From an uncultured Lachnospiraceae bacterium (GTDB lineage: Bacteria > Bacillota > Clostridia > Lachnospirales > Lachnospiraceae), in the NCBI GenBank assembly GCA_944381505.1, contig CALWLK010000011.1, positions 40,245-104,244 on the forward strand: a stretch of DNA of 64,000 bases, read 5' to 3'. Shown one piece after another: positions 41,199 through 49,786 of this stretch. The notes under the pieces were generated by a model that searched no databases, was not told the DNA's origin, and saw only the letters and a program-made list of their open reading frames with translations. Each line of letters opens with the position of its first letter. Position 1 is the first letter of the stretch. Both the position numbers and the translations under genes were made by a program.

Positions 41199-41663
41199 AT
41201 GTTGATGCCGAGCATCTTTGGTGAGAATCTGTTTGATGAATTTTTTAATGATTTCCCTGTATACGACAACAGGGCCGAGAGAGACGTTGAAAAAAAGCTC
41301 TATGGAAAGCACGCCGCAAACCTCATGAAGACTGATATAAAGGAGAGCGATACAGGCTATGAGCTCATTATGGATCTCCCCGGCTTCAAGAAGGAGGAGA
41401 TAAAGGTCTCCCTTGAAAAGGGCTGCCTCACAATAAGCGCCGCAAGAGGACTTGACCGGGATACTGAGGACAAGGATACCGGAAGGTACATAAGGCGCGA
41501 GCGCTATGCAGGCACCCTGGAGAGAAGCTTCTACGTCGGAGAATACCTGAAGACCTCCGATATAAAATGCGAATTCAAGCACGGCATACTCACGGTGAGC
41601 ATCCCCAAGAAGGAGGCTATTCCCGAATCCCCCGAGGACAAATACATATCTATAGAAGGATGA
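41199..41663 (+). CDS. hsp20: Small heat shock protein Hsp20 (alpha-crystallin)
   Basis: 154 residues from ATG 41199, after AAAAAAGGAG (a GTG at 41190 would overlap that site). The alpha-crystallin domain covers about residues 40-150: MKTDIKESDTGYELIMDLPG, FKKEEIKVSLEKGCLTISA, and the closing YIRRERYAGTLERSFYVGE and KHGILTVSIPK. It is an ATP-independent chaperone that keeps unfolding proteins from clumping. The CIRCE element upstream places it in the HrcA heat-shock regulon. A bidirectional terminator follows. Confidence 0.96.
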   Translation: MLMPSIFGENLFDEFFNDFPVYDNRAERDVEKKLYGKHAANLMKTDIKESDTGYELIMDLPGFKKEEIKVSLEKGCLTISAARGLDRDTEDKDTGRYIRRERYAGTLERSFYVGEYLKTSDIKCEFKHGILTVSIPKKEAIPESPEDKYISIEG

Positions 41664-41717
41664 TCTGACTGTCCTTTTATATGTTTATATGTATTTATTT
41701 GCCGAGACTTATTTTTA

Positions 41718-41756
41718 CCCCGCATACAGCCTTTAATGAAGGCTATATGCGGGGCC
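41718..41756. terminator. Terminator between hsp20 and the MBL hydrolase gene
   Basis: CCCCGCATA (41718-41726) pairs with TATGCGGGG (41746-41754); AGCCTT and AAGGCT pair within. TTTTTATA follows on plus and TAAAAATAAG on minus, so it can serve both convergent genes. Confidence 0.85.
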
Positions 41757-41768
41757 TCTTTTTATATG

Positions 41769-42479
41769 TTATATGTGGTATATTCCACAGTCTCCACGGC
41801 GATACTCAAGGACAGCATTTCCGCTGCCGTCCCTCATCTCTGTGGGGCTTCCCTCTATCCTCCCTGACATGATGTCCCTTATACAGCTTATGAGCTCCTT
41901 TACAGCTTTCACATCTGCCGGGCAGCGATTATGGCAGGGATATATCTCTGAAAACTCTCCCCTCTCAAGCATCTCCTGAAGGCGAAGGAGAGTCTCCTCA
42001 TAGGCTCTGTCATCCCTTCCCTCCCCGAACATATACACAGGGCCGTAGGATACCGTATCCCCTGAGAAGAGAAGCTTTTCCTCCTCGTCAAGGAGCGCTA
42101 TGGAACCCGGAGTATGTCCCGGACAGTGGATGACCTTAAGCTTTCTTCCTCCCAAATCAAACTCAAAGCCCTCCTTTATGAGAAAAAGTTCTTTTCCGTC
42201 AGCTTTCCCAAAGGCTCTAAGCCTGTCCGCTTCATCCTCATGGACATAAAGCTTTTCGAAATCCCCTATATTTGCTATGTGGTCCGGGTCGCTGTGGCTC
42301 AAGCACAGCTCCACAGGAAGGTCGGTGATCTCCCTTATGTATTTCATAAGATCCGCCCTCTCCACGCCTGCGTCAAAGAGCAGCCCTCTCTCTTCCCCAA
42401 GTATCAGAAATGCCCTCACCATACCCTGATCGAGGGCGTAGACAGTGTCTTTGTATTTTACCGGCTTTGTTCCGAACAT
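41769..42479 (-). CDS. Metallo-beta-lactamase-fold hydrolase
   Basis: 236 residues from ATG 42479, after GAGGAGGTGCGCC; a longer frame starts at 42494. The metal motif is SHSDPDHIAN (HxHxDH-like with the first His replaced by the S-H-S-D run), then GHTPGSIALLD and LLFSGDTV, followed by the end of the fold near residue 195. Members act as thioesterases, glyoxalase II-like or other hydrolases. The substrate is not visible. It lies alone between hsp20 and the fructosamine operon. Confidence 0.85.
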   Translation of the reverse strand: MFGTKPVKYKDTVYALDQGMVRAFLILGEERGLLFDAGVERADLMKYIREITDLPVELCLSHSDPDHIANIGDFEKLYVHEDEADRLRAFGKADGKELFLIKEGFEFDLGGRKLKVIHCPGHTPGSIALLDEEEKLLFSGDTVSYGPVYMFGEGRDDRAYEETLLRLQEMLERGEFSEIYPCHNRCPADVKAVKELISCIRDIMSGRIEGSPTEMRDGSGNAVLEYRRGDCGIYHI

Positions 42480-42667
42480 GGCGCACCTCCTCACAGCTTA
42501 GCGATTATATCATCATTATACTTAAAAATTACAATTTGCGCAGCTTACAAATTATTTTACCTGCTTCTTTTACAAATTTAAATCTTAACAAAAAACAACT
42601 TTAGGGAGACAATTTTGTCTCCCATTTTATTTGGGCCTCCCGCACTATGGCAGGAGGCCCAAGCACC

Positions 42668-43588
42668 CTATAAACTCTCCAGAATATCAACAGTATACTC
42701 CAGAGCTTCCTTTGCATACCTGTGAGCATCAAAGAAATACGGTCGTTGACATATCTCTATGGTGACATAGTCTTCATATCCGGCCTCAAACAATTCTCTG
42801 AGGTTCTCCGCAAGGGGAAGATTTCCTTCTCTGAAACCTATGTGCCCGCACACGCTCTTTCCTATTGAGAGCTCCGTTCTGTCTTTGAGCCCCTCAGGAG
42901 GAAGCTTCTCATACCAGGTTTTTTCCTTGACGATAGTATTCCCCAAATGCACATGCTTTATATTCTTACATCCTATAAGCTCCATGCTGTCTTTTACCGA
43001 GGAATCAAATTGTGCAAGCTGCACCGTATCAAGCATAGCTTTGAAATAATCGTTCTTTATCTCTCCGAGCATCTTCGCCTGATCCGCCGCGGTATTCATG
43101 AAAAGGGAGTCCTCCTTTGCCTGAGTTTCAAGGCAAAGCACCACATCATTTTTTTCTGCGGTTTCCGTCAGCTCTTTAACAGAATCTGTAAATCTGTCTT
43201 CTATGTCTTTCTGCGGTTCGTCCAAGCTTCCGTTTCCCGGACACAAAAGCATTCTCTTTGCTCCAAGGATATGTGTTATCTCTATAGCCTTTTTTATTTG
43301 AGAAAGGCTGTATCTCCTGAAATCATCGTCCTTCGCACATATATCCACAGGATAAGTGTTCTGTTCGGGGCAGAAGCATATGACTTTCAAGCCTTTTTTA
43401 TCTATAGCATCTCTCATGGCCATAACCCTGTCAAGGCTCACAGCGTCCACACACAAATGGGGCTTTGCTCCCCATATCTCTATATTCTTTACCCCAAGAG
43501 AGACCATAGAATTCAGAAAATACTCAAATGAATATGCAGTATAGTGGTAGTTCCCTATAGCTGTTACGTCTTTCCAATCTCTGACCAT
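42668..43588 (-). CDS. Sugar phosphate isomerase/epimerase, AP-endonuclease-2 fold (FrlC-like, copy 1)
   Basis: 306 residues, a TIM barrel of the xylose-isomerase/AP-endonuclease type: DWKDVTAIGNYHYTAYSFEYF, then the acidic metal residues in LCLETQAKE, KAMLDTVQLAQFDSSV and KHVHLGNT, ending ALEYTVDILESL. It shares its fold and opening features with the 45364 gene (MSLGVKNIEIWGAKPHLCVD versus AGFKTIELWGGIPHIFMD), so the two are paralogues. In frl operons such proteins epimerise a fructosamine (psicoselysine to fructoselysine). Last gene of the operon, 18 bases after the SIS gene; TGGAGG-type site before the ATG. Confidence 0.8.
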   Translation of the reverse strand: MVRDWKDVTAIGNYHYTAYSFEYFLNSMVSLGVKNIEIWGAKPHLCVDAVSLDRVMAMRDAIDKKGLKVICFCPEQNTYPVDICAKDDDFRRYSLSQIKKAIEITHILGAKRMLLCPGNGSLDEPQKDIEDRFTDSVKELTETAEKNDVVLCLETQAKEDSLFMNTAADQAKMLGEIKNDYFKAMLDTVQLAQFDSSVKDSMELIGCKNIKHVHLGNTIVKEKTWYEKLPPEGLKDRTELSIGKSVCGHIGFREGNLPLAENLRELFEAGYEDYVTIEICQRPYFFDAHRYAKEALEYTVDILESL

Positions 43589-43606
43589 CCCTTAATCTCC
43601 TCCGGA

Positions 43607-44572
43607 TCAATAGCTGAGCTTCCACATATATCTTCTCTTTGTCAGAGGATGTTCTCTCAGAACCGCAAGCTTCTCGGCATATACCCTGATAACAGGTGAG
43701 ATAATAACCGGATTAAGGTAATCTATGATATCCTTTGAGAAATAATTTCCAAGAGCAAAGTCCTTGCTGTCAACTATCGTATATTTTGTGTCGAACCTCT
43801 GAAGGAATGTCAAAGCTCTGACATCCATTTCTCTGGTCCTTCCTTCATTTATAAACAAAAGATAAGGCACATCCTTGTCTACCATCTCAAAAGGTCCATG
43901 GAAGAAATCTCCATCATTAAATGTTGATGAAGGTATCCACTGCATTTCCATCATCAGGCAAGAAGAAAATGACCATGCAACCTCTTGGGTAGCACCGGAG
44001 CTCATAACATAAAGCATATTTGTGTCCTTATACCTACGAGCAAACTCCTCCGCATCCTTTCCTACGCCTTTTACCACCTCATCTATTATGCCGTAAGAAT
44101 CCTCAAGAGCTTTTACCATTTCATCGTACCGGTCGTATCCTTCCACATTATTAAGAAGCTCAACCGCCATACCAATGACTTTTATCATTTTATCCATCTT
44201 TGATGAATATGTTTCGTCCCATGCAAATATTACAGTATAGTCCGCATCCTTTGTTAACGGGGAGTCCTGCTCGTGCGTTACCGCTATAACATGCGCGCCA
44301 AGGCTCTTGGCATGTCCTGCGGCCTTTACGGTCTCGGGAGTATTTCCTCCCAAAGAGCATGTTATGACTACCGCTGTGTTATCCACCGCGGCAGGAGTCG
44401 CCATAACAAATTCATTTGCTGTGTGAATTGAAGTCCTGATGTTTTTTGCATTATTATTCAGAAAATAATACGCAGGATAAAGATCTGATCTTGAAGCGCC
44501 GCATCCGACAAAATATACGGACTTAATATTGTCCTTGTCGGTAATTTCCTTGATGATATCTTTGATTTCCAT
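43607..44572 (-). CDS. SIS-domain sugar isomerase/deglycase (FrlB-like)
   Basis: 321 residues with two SIS domains: VYFVGCGASRSDLYPAYYF (first) and MLYVMSSGATQEVAWSFSS (second), TCSLGGNTPETVKAAGHA and HGPFEMVDKDVPYLLFINEG, as in fructosamine-6-phosphate deglycases such as FrlB. It would split a phosphorylated fructosamine into glucose-6-phosphate and an amino acid. The neighbouring kinase and epimerases support this. It lies 15 bases after the regulator gene in the fructosamine operon. AAAGGAGC lies before the ATG. Confidence 0.85.
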   Translation of the reverse strand: MEIKDIIKEITDKDNIKSVYFVGCGASRSDLYPAYYFLNNNAKNIRTSIHTANEFVMATPAAVDNTAVVITCSLGGNTPETVKAAGHAKSLGAHVIAVTHEQDSPLTKDADYTVIFAWDETYSSKMDKMIKVIGMAVELLNNVEGYDRYDEMVKALEDSYGIIDEVVKGVGKDAEEFARRYKDTNMLYVMSSGATQEVAWSFSSCLMMEMQWIPSSTFNDGDFFHGPFEMVDKDVPYLLFINEGRTREMDVRALTFLQRFDTKYTIVDSKDFALGNYFSKDIIDYLNPVIISPVIRVYAEKLAVLREHPLTKRRYMWKLSY

Positions 44573-44587
44573 TATAAATCAGCTCCT

Positions 44588-45317
44588 TTAATCGATACTG
44601 ACCTCATATGAAAACATAAACATATCCCCTCTGTAAAGAGTTGTTGAATGCTCTATTACATTTCCATATTTGTCGTAGTTGATATTGGAAACCTTAAATC
44701 CGGGCTCGCCCTTTTTTATATTGAGGAGCTTGCTCTCCCTGCTGTCAAAAAAATATATTTCTATGTTGTTACTTCCTCTGACTATCCTATGCTCGCCTGC
44801 TTCTCTAAGCTTCTGCCACAACGAAGTTTTTGAAAAGTCATATTTCTCAAGGCCTTTTACATATTCTCCGTTGATATACGTTTCATCCAAGGCCAAGGGT
44901 TCCCCGTTGCCGGATCTGAGCCTGAGCATATGATAGTAAACCGTACCTATATTGGCATTGAGAAGCTTTGAAACATAACAGTCAGCCTCACCTTTCTCGA
45001 ATACCAATACTTTATTAACGGGATCCTTTATTCCGCTGTCCTTCATATGCATTGAAAGACCGCCCATAGGAAAGAAATTACGTTTCATCTTGATTTGGCT
45101 TACAAAGGTACCATTAGCTCCTTTTCTGTATACAGAGCCATCCTTCACCAGCTCCAATATCGCATTTCTTGCCGTCATACGGCTGACCCCGAACTTTTCG
45201 CTGATCTCCCTCTCGGAAGGCAGCCTGCCGTCATTGGCATAATCATTGTCTTCTATTTTTTTTTTCGAAATAATCTTTGATCTGCAGGTATTTGGGTTTC
45301 AAGGTTTTCTCTTCCAT
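44588..45317 (-). CDS. GntR/HutC-family regulator, frame broken at an A10 tract
   Basis: The natural start is ATG 45317, after GGAGAGACAA. The first 22 codons read MEEKTLKPKYLQIKDYFEKK and then meet ten A (45265-45256 on the minus strand); one A fewer would join the winged-helix part IEDNDYANDGRLPSEREISE, KFGVSRMTARNAILELVKDG and a full UTRA effector domain (about residues 75-240). As written the frame stops soon after the tract, and only an internal start without the helix-turn-helix is open. The UTRA domain and the HutC operator at 49502-49515 fit a repressor of the fructosamine operon. A slippage tract in a regulator, or an error in the sequence, are both possible. Confidence 0.72.
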
Positions 45318-45363
45318 TTGTCTCTCCGTACAAATATGTTTTTATACAGAGAGAATTATAACT

Positions 45364-46197
45364 TTAATTCATATATTTTTCAAACATTTCCATGTTTCTT
45401 ATGTCATGAGAAAGAGGATCTTTGAAATATTTCTGATCTGTGATCTCCTGACCGAAGCATCCCTTATATCCGTATTTTTGACACACTTCCAGATCTTTTT
45501 GCATATTCCGTGATCCGTCTCCCCAGATAAGATGTCCGTAAGGATTTCCGTCAACAAAATGTGTGTGAATGATCTTGTCGCCGAATGTCTTAAACCAATC
45601 CTCCAATGTCTCCCCTGCAACACCTATAGCCGTCGTATCGGCAAGCACTTTGAGATTGTCTCTTCCGACGTCCTTGAGCATTTTTTCAGCATCTTCAAGT
45701 CTTGTCACAAGATCTGATTCCTCAGGCCTTAAGCTTTCCATTGCAAGCTCGATACCATATTCCTTTGCAAAATCGCACAAATCCGAAAGCATTTCAACGC
45801 ATCGGTCCCAGGCATCCTTTCTGGTCTCATCAAGGTATCCCCATCCGGAATTGCACTGCATTATCTTGCATCCGAGTTCGGAAGCGATCCTGATCCCGTT
45901 TTTAAAATACTCTTTGCTCTTTTTGAAAGCCCAAGGCTTCGCAGCCGCGAACTGATACTGATAAGTGCAGTTTTCCGGTGTAAACACTTTGACTTCCAGA
46001 TTGTGAGCTTTGATCTTTGAAGCTATCGCTTTTGTGTCTTCATAGTCCACACTGTCCATAAAAATATGAGGTATACCTCCCCATAATTCTATGGTCTTAA
46101 AACCGGCTCTCTCTTGGGCTGCAAGAAAGTAATCCAAAGAATACTTCATATAATGGATATTCATTCCCGCAACCTGTTCTCTGTCAATTAACTTCAT
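45364..46197 (-). CDS. Sugar phosphate isomerase/epimerase, AP-endonuclease-2 fold (FrlC-like, copy 2)
   Basis: 277 residues from ATG 46197; the frame reads further back to 46248 but then overlaps the kinase gene, and AAGGAG lies 14 bases upstream. It opens with MKLIDREQVAGMNIHYMKYS, then AGFKTIELWGGIPHIFMD, the acidic metal residues in IELAMESLRPEES, VLADTTAIGVAGETLED and IIHTHFVDGNPYGHLIWGDG. Together with the 42668 gene it gives two epimerases in one operon, which may act on different epimers or be partly redundant. It lies six bases after the kinase gene. Confidence 0.82.
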   Translation of the reverse strand: MKLIDREQVAGMNIHYMKYSLDYFLAAQERAGFKTIELWGGIPHIFMDSVDYEDTKAIASKIKAHNLEVKVFTPENCTYQYQFAAAKPWAFKKSKEYFKNGIRIASELGCKIMQCNSGWGYLDETRKDAWDRCVEMLSDLCDFAKEYGIELAMESLRPEESDLVTRLEDAEKMLKDVGRDNLKVLADTTAIGVAGETLEDWFKTFGDKIIHTHFVDGNPYGHLIWGDGSRNMQKDLEVCQKYGYKGCFGQEITDQKYFKDPLSHDIRNMEMFEKYMN

Positions 46198-46202
46198 ATT
46201 AT

Positions 46203-47039
46203 TTATAAGTACTCCTTTCCAAAGCCGAATGAGCCGTCTACAAGGCACTGACTCGCTGAAAACTCCGCGGCCTCATTCAAAGCTTCTGTTATTGCCTTTT
46301 CTTTTCCGTCTGTTTGTACTTTACTTAAATAATTTAAGATAAAACTCGTGATAAAGGCGTCGCCGCAGGCCATGGTATCTTTTGCTTTAATGTAGTGAGC
46401 CTCTTGTCTGTACAACTTCTCCGGAGTGTACAAAAAGGCTCCCTTTTCACCTGCGGTGCAAAGCACCATCCGAACTCCGGATTTAAATGCCTTTTTCGCT
46501 ATCTCTTCCCTTTCAGGGTCAGGCATACCGCTTGTTGAAAAAAAAGCGTAATCTACAACAGGCAGCAACCTTTCAAGCTGTTCATCCGTATAATCTCCTG
46601 AGAAATCGAAGGATATCTCTTTCCCCAGCTCATGAAGCCGTGAGCATTCCTTCTCCGAGTATGAATAAAGGCTTGAATGAATGAGATCAAAGCCTTTCAA
46701 ATACTCATAATCCTCATCTGTCAACCTAAGGCCGTTCTCCCTCAGCACCCCACATCTGTTACTGAAAACAAACTGTCTGTCACCGTTTTTAAGTTCCACT
46801 ACGGTCCTGCCGTTTTCACCGCTGTAGAGCTTTGAATGGGAGTTATCTACTCCCAGTTCGTCTATGGCCTCCCTTACGCAATCGCCCTCGCTGTCATTGC
46901 CGAAAGCTCCCAAAAATGCGCTGTCAAACCCAAGCTTTTTTGCAAATACAGCGAAATTAAGAGCATTACCTCCCGGATACATGATATGTCTGTCTGAATA
47001 CTTATCTACTACTTGATCTCCTAAACCTATAACCTTCAT
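46203..47039 (-). CDS. PfkB-family sugar kinase (FrlD-like fructosamine 6-kinase)
   Basis: 278 residues from ATG 47039, eight bases after GAGGCGG (TTG 47042 is an alternative). PfkB motifs: the N-terminal GGNALNFAVFAKKLGFDSAF, and the catalytic AKDTMACGDAFITSFIL with the anion hole and base (DTMACGD). The order of features and GDQVVDKYSD... opening recall FrlD, which phosphorylates fructoselysine at C6 for the SIS-domain deglycase. It lies between the ABC importer and the epimerase, so imported Amadori compounds can be phosphorylated directly. The substrate sugar-amine is not fixed by sequence. Confidence 0.85.
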   Translation of the reverse strand: MKVIGLGDQVVDKYSDRHIMYPGGNALNFAVFAKKLGFDSAFLGAFGNDSEGDCVREAIDELGVDNSHSKLYSGENGRTVVELKNGDRQFVFSNRCGVLRENGLRLTDEDYEYLKGFDLIHSSLYSYSEKECSRLHELGKEISFDFSGDYTDEQLERLLPVVDYAFFSTSGMPDPEREEIAKKAFKSGVRMVLCTAGEKGAFLYTPEKLYRQEAHYIKAKDTMACGDAFITSFILNYLSKVQTDGKEKAITEALNEAAEFSASQCLVDGSFGFGKEYL

Positions 47040-47054
47040 CAAAACCGCCTCACT

Positions 47055-47807
47055 TTAATGCAGCACCTTCGACAGGAAGTCCTTTGTCCTGTCTTCCTTC
47101 GGGTGATCAAAGAGCTCCTCCGGAATATTTTCCTCAAGGATTATTCCCTGATCTATGAAGAACACTCTGTCACTTACCTCCTTGGCAAAGCCCATCTCAT
47201 GGGTAACTATGACCATAGTCATGCCTTCATCCGCAAGCTGTTCCATAACATTAAGGACTTCGCCCACCATCTCAGGATCCAGAGCTGAAGTAGGTTCATC
47301 AAACAACATTATCTCCGGCTGCATAGCGAGAGCTCTTGCTATTGCAACACGTTGCTGCTGCCCTCCCGAAAGAGAGGAGGGATATGCGTCTATCTTATCC
47401 AACACCCCTACCTTTTCCAAAAGCTGCTTTGCAAGATTCTCGGCTTCATCCTTGCTCATGCCCTTTACATTTACAGGAGCATGGATAATGTTTTCTTTTA
47501 CAGTCATATGCGGAAAAAGATTGAACTGCTGGAAAACCATTCCCATCCTCATACGGACAGCATCTATATCCTTTTCCTTTTTCAGAGCTGTGATATCAAT
47601 GCCATCCAGAAGTATGGTTCCGTCCGTAGGGATCTCAAGGAGGTTAAGGCAGCGAAGGAAGGTACTTTTTCCTGATCCTGACGGACCTATGACAGCTACC
47701 ACCTCTCCTCTCTTTATGGAGGTGTTGATACCTCTAAGCACCTTATTTGTCCCAAATGACTTGTGGAGGTTTTTAACCTCTATCATGATCTTGCTACTTT
47801 CTGTCAC
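47055..47807 (-). CDS. Polar amino acid-type ABC importer ATPase (fructosamine operon)
   Basis: 250 residues from GTG 47807, ten bases after AAAGGAGG; this start overlaps the permease by 14 bases and mirrors the paralogous ATPase at 50457. Walker [10 protein letters not shown], signature [15 protein letters not shown], Walker [21 protein letters not shown], and the GlnQ/HisP features ([25 protein letters not shown]). It drives a type I importer of the glutamine/histidine class. In this operon the cargo is probably a polar Amadori compound or its amino acid. Confidence 0.92.
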   Translation of the reverse strand: MTESSKIMIEVKNLHKSFGTNKVLRGINTSIKRGEVVAVIGPSGSGKSTFLRCLNLLEIPTDGTILLDGIDITALKKEKDIDAVRMRMGMVFQQFNLFPHMTVKENIIHAPVNVKGMSKDEAENLAKQLLEKVGVLDKIDAYPSSLSGGQQQRVAIARALAMQPEIMLFDEPTSALDPEMVGEVLNVMEQLADEGMTMVIVTHEMGFAKEVSDRVFFIDQGIILEENIPEELFDHPKEDRTKDFLSKVLH

Positions 47808-48462
47808 CGGTCTTAAGCCTCCTTTCAACAACTCCAAGCACTCTTGATAAAACGAAGGTCATTATCAAATAGACGAAGGAACATACTATTATCGGCTCAA
47901 GTCCGAGAGCGGTATTTCCTCTTACTATCTGAGTCTTATACATGAGATCCGCCACTCCTATGGTGGATATGATCGACGAATCCTTTATGCTTCCTATAAA
48001 CTGATTTCCCAATGCGGGAAGTATATTTTTGAAGGCCTGAGGGAGAATAATGTCCTTCATTGTCATTTTCGAGCTCATTCCAAGGCTTCGCGCCGCCTCT
48101 GTCTGTCCGATATTTACAGCCTCGATACCTGATCTTATCGTCTCGGATATATAGGCTCCCGCATTCATCGAAAGAGCTATGATTCCGACCACGAGATCCG
48201 GAAAGTCAAACCCCGGGAACAACGTGGGTACTCCTATGTAAACCAAATATATCTGAGCTAACAGAGGTGTTCCTCGTATAAATTCCACATAAGCTGTCCC
48301 TATCCACTTCAGTGGCTTTATCCTGCATCGCCTTATCAGAACGATTAAGATTCCCAAGATAGTTCCTACAGTCACCGCGAAGATCGAAAGTATGATCGTT
48401 ATCTCCGTGCCTTCAAGGAAAAATCTCCAATAATCTTCCAGAAAAGAAAACTTTAACTCCAA
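47794..48462 (-). CDS. Polar amino acid-type ABC importer permease (fructosamine operon)
   Basis: 222 residues from a TTG start at 48462 (AGGGGGAG upstream; the frame opens [20 protein letters not shown]). Five membrane helices of the HisMQ/GlnP type with the EAA loop [20 protein letters not shown]. The channel for the adjacent binding protein and ATPase; a single permease gene means it works as a homodimer. The C-terminal RRLKTGDRK overlaps the start of the ATPase gene. Confidence 0.9.
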   Translation of the reverse strand: MELKFSFLEDYWRFFLEGTEITIILSIFAVTVGTILGILIVLIRRCRIKPLKWIGTAYVEFIRGTPLLAQIYLVYIGVPTLFPGFDFPDLVVGIIALSMNAGAYISETIRSGIEAVNIGQTEAARSLGMSSKMTMKDIILPQAFKNILPALGNQFIGSIKDSSIISTIGVADLMYKTQIVRGNTALGLEPIIVCSFVYLIMTFVLSRVLGVVERRLKTGDRK

Positions 48463-48535
48463 ACTTATTTCTCCCCCTTCCTTCTCACATTCCCGTCACA
48501 TCGACGCTTGATTCAGGTCGTTCGAGTCCTGAAAA

Positions 48536-49477
48536 TTAGTATGTGTCAACTATCTCTATATACTCATCGACCCACTGCTGCATCTGTCCGCTGTCCTTGA
48601 CCTCTGCTATAACGTCATTGATCGTCTGCATAACCTCAGGATCTGTTCCCTTAGGCATTGCTATAGCTGCTCCAAGGGCATCGCCTGTCGCCTCATAACG
48701 AATATCTGTCATGTAAAGCGAGGGATTTGCCTTGCACATAAGCTTTGCTGTGTCTACATCCACGAGTATTGCATCTACCTTCTTGTTCGCAAGGTCAATT
48801 GAAAGGTCTGTAGATCTTGCAAGGCCCTTTGAAGATGCCTGAGGGATCTGCTCAGCCACCATTATCTCCATGGTGGAGTTCTTCTGTACGCCTATAACCT
48901 TATCAGTAAGGTCCTCGGCAGTTGTGATAACATCCTTGTCATCCTGATTTACAACAATGTAGTAATCGCACTCATAGTAAACATCCGAGAAATCAACATT
49001 TTCCGCTCTCTCTGCTGTAGGGGACATTGTAGAAACTACCATATCGATCTTACCTGCCTGAAGAGCCATCAGAAGTCCGTCAAACTCCATATCGTTCAGT
49101 TCATAATCCACTCCAAGAGCCTCGGCTATCTTCTTGATAAGTTCAATCTCGGAACCTACTATCTCATCTTTGCCATCCTCTACATGATGGAAAGTATAAG
49201 GAGGAACAGCTGCAGTCATACCTATAACTATCTTGCCCTTCTCCTTTATGGCATCGAGGCCCTGAACAAGAACATGTATGCTGTCTGCCGCCTCTGAATC
49301 TGCGGCTTCTGTCGCTTCGGCTTCAGCGACTGTAGTTTCCTCAGCCTCTGCGGCCGCCTCAGTCTCGGCAGCTTCTGTTGCCGCAGCAGTCGTCTCGGCT
49401 GTTGAACTTGAGCAAGCACCGAGAGCCATTACACATGCCATTGCCATTGCAATAACTGATAAAACTCGTTTCTTCAT
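48536..49477 (-). CDS. Polar amino acid-type substrate-binding lipoprotein (first gene of fructosamine operon)
   Basis: 313 residues. Lipoprotein signal with lipobox ALGACS (Cys22), an Ala/Glu/Thr-rich linker (about 25-65), then the SBP_bac_3 fold: GKIVIGMTAAVPPYTFH, EIVGSEIELIKKIAEALGVD, LQAGKIDMVVSTMSPT and KVIGVQKNSTMEIMV. These proteins bind amino acids or opines; for this operon a fructosamine is likely. AGGAGG lies 8 bases before the ATG. Promoter and HutC-type operator are just upstream (49502-49551). Confidence 0.9.
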   Translation of the reverse strand: MKKRVLSVIAMAMACVMALGACSSSTAETTAAATEAAETEAAAEAEETTVAEAEATEAADSEAADSIHVLVQGLDAIKEKGKIVIGMTAAVPPYTFHHVEDGKDEIVGSEIELIKKIAEALGVDYELNDMEFDGLLMALQAGKIDMVVSTMSPTAERAENVDFSDVYYECDYYIVVNQDDKDVITTAEDLTDKVIGVQKNSTMEIMVAEQIPQASSKGLARSTDLSIDLANKKVDAILVDVDTAKLMCKANPSLYMTDIRYEATGDALGAAIAMPKGTDPEVMQTINDVIAEVKDSGQMQQWVDEYIEIVDTY

Positions 49478-49501
49478 AAATCCATCCTCCTAAATTTTTT
49501 A

Positions 49502-49515
49502 ATGGTCTATACCAT
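49502..49515. promoter_or_regulatory. HutC-type operator at the fructosamine promoter start point
   Basis: ATGGTCTATACCAT contains GTCTATAC, a match to the HutC-subfamily consensus GTMTAKAC, in a 14-base near-palindrome. It covers the expected transcription start (near 49516) of the minus-strand promoter, an ideal roadblock. The operon encodes a HutC-type regulator. Confidence 0.6.
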
Positions 49516-49522
49516 ATAACAA

Positions 49523-49551
49523 TAAATAGCATATTTCCCCGGGCATTGCAA
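49523..49551 (-). promoter_or_regulatory. Promoter of the fructosamine operon
   Basis: Minus strand TTGCAA (49551-49546), 17 bases, TATTTA (49528-49523) with an extended TGC in front of the -10. Transcription would start about 49516, next to the operator. Confidence 0.6.
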
Positions 49552-49721
49552 TATGTTTCATAGATTTTTGATAATTTTAACAATTTATATTCCGAAGTTT
49601 TGTGCATCTTTTTCAGAATAGTTTTCTTTGTTTATATCCGACACCTGTTTTTTTATATATTCCGAACGACAGCCGCTCTGAATCATGGTTATTTATCTTA
49701 AATATAATGTCAAATCCGGTA

Positions 49722-49750
49722 TTGACATATTTTATGAATAAATATACAAT
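49722..49750 (+). promoter_or_regulatory. Promoter of the second amino acid ABC/reductase operon
   Basis: Perfect TTGACA (49722-49727), 17 bases, TACAAT (49745-49750). It precedes the permease start at 49787 by about 35 bases. Together with the minus-strand promoter this makes the 309-base gap a two-way control region. Confidence 0.85.
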
Positions 49751-49786
49751 GTATTACATCATATTTCCCAAGTTTTGGAGCGTATT

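Noticed and set aside
44588-45178. Shorter GntR protein starting at 45178 as a natural gene
   Set aside because: It lacks the winged-helix part, has no ribosome site, and the missing part is found in the next frame upstream of the A10 tract.
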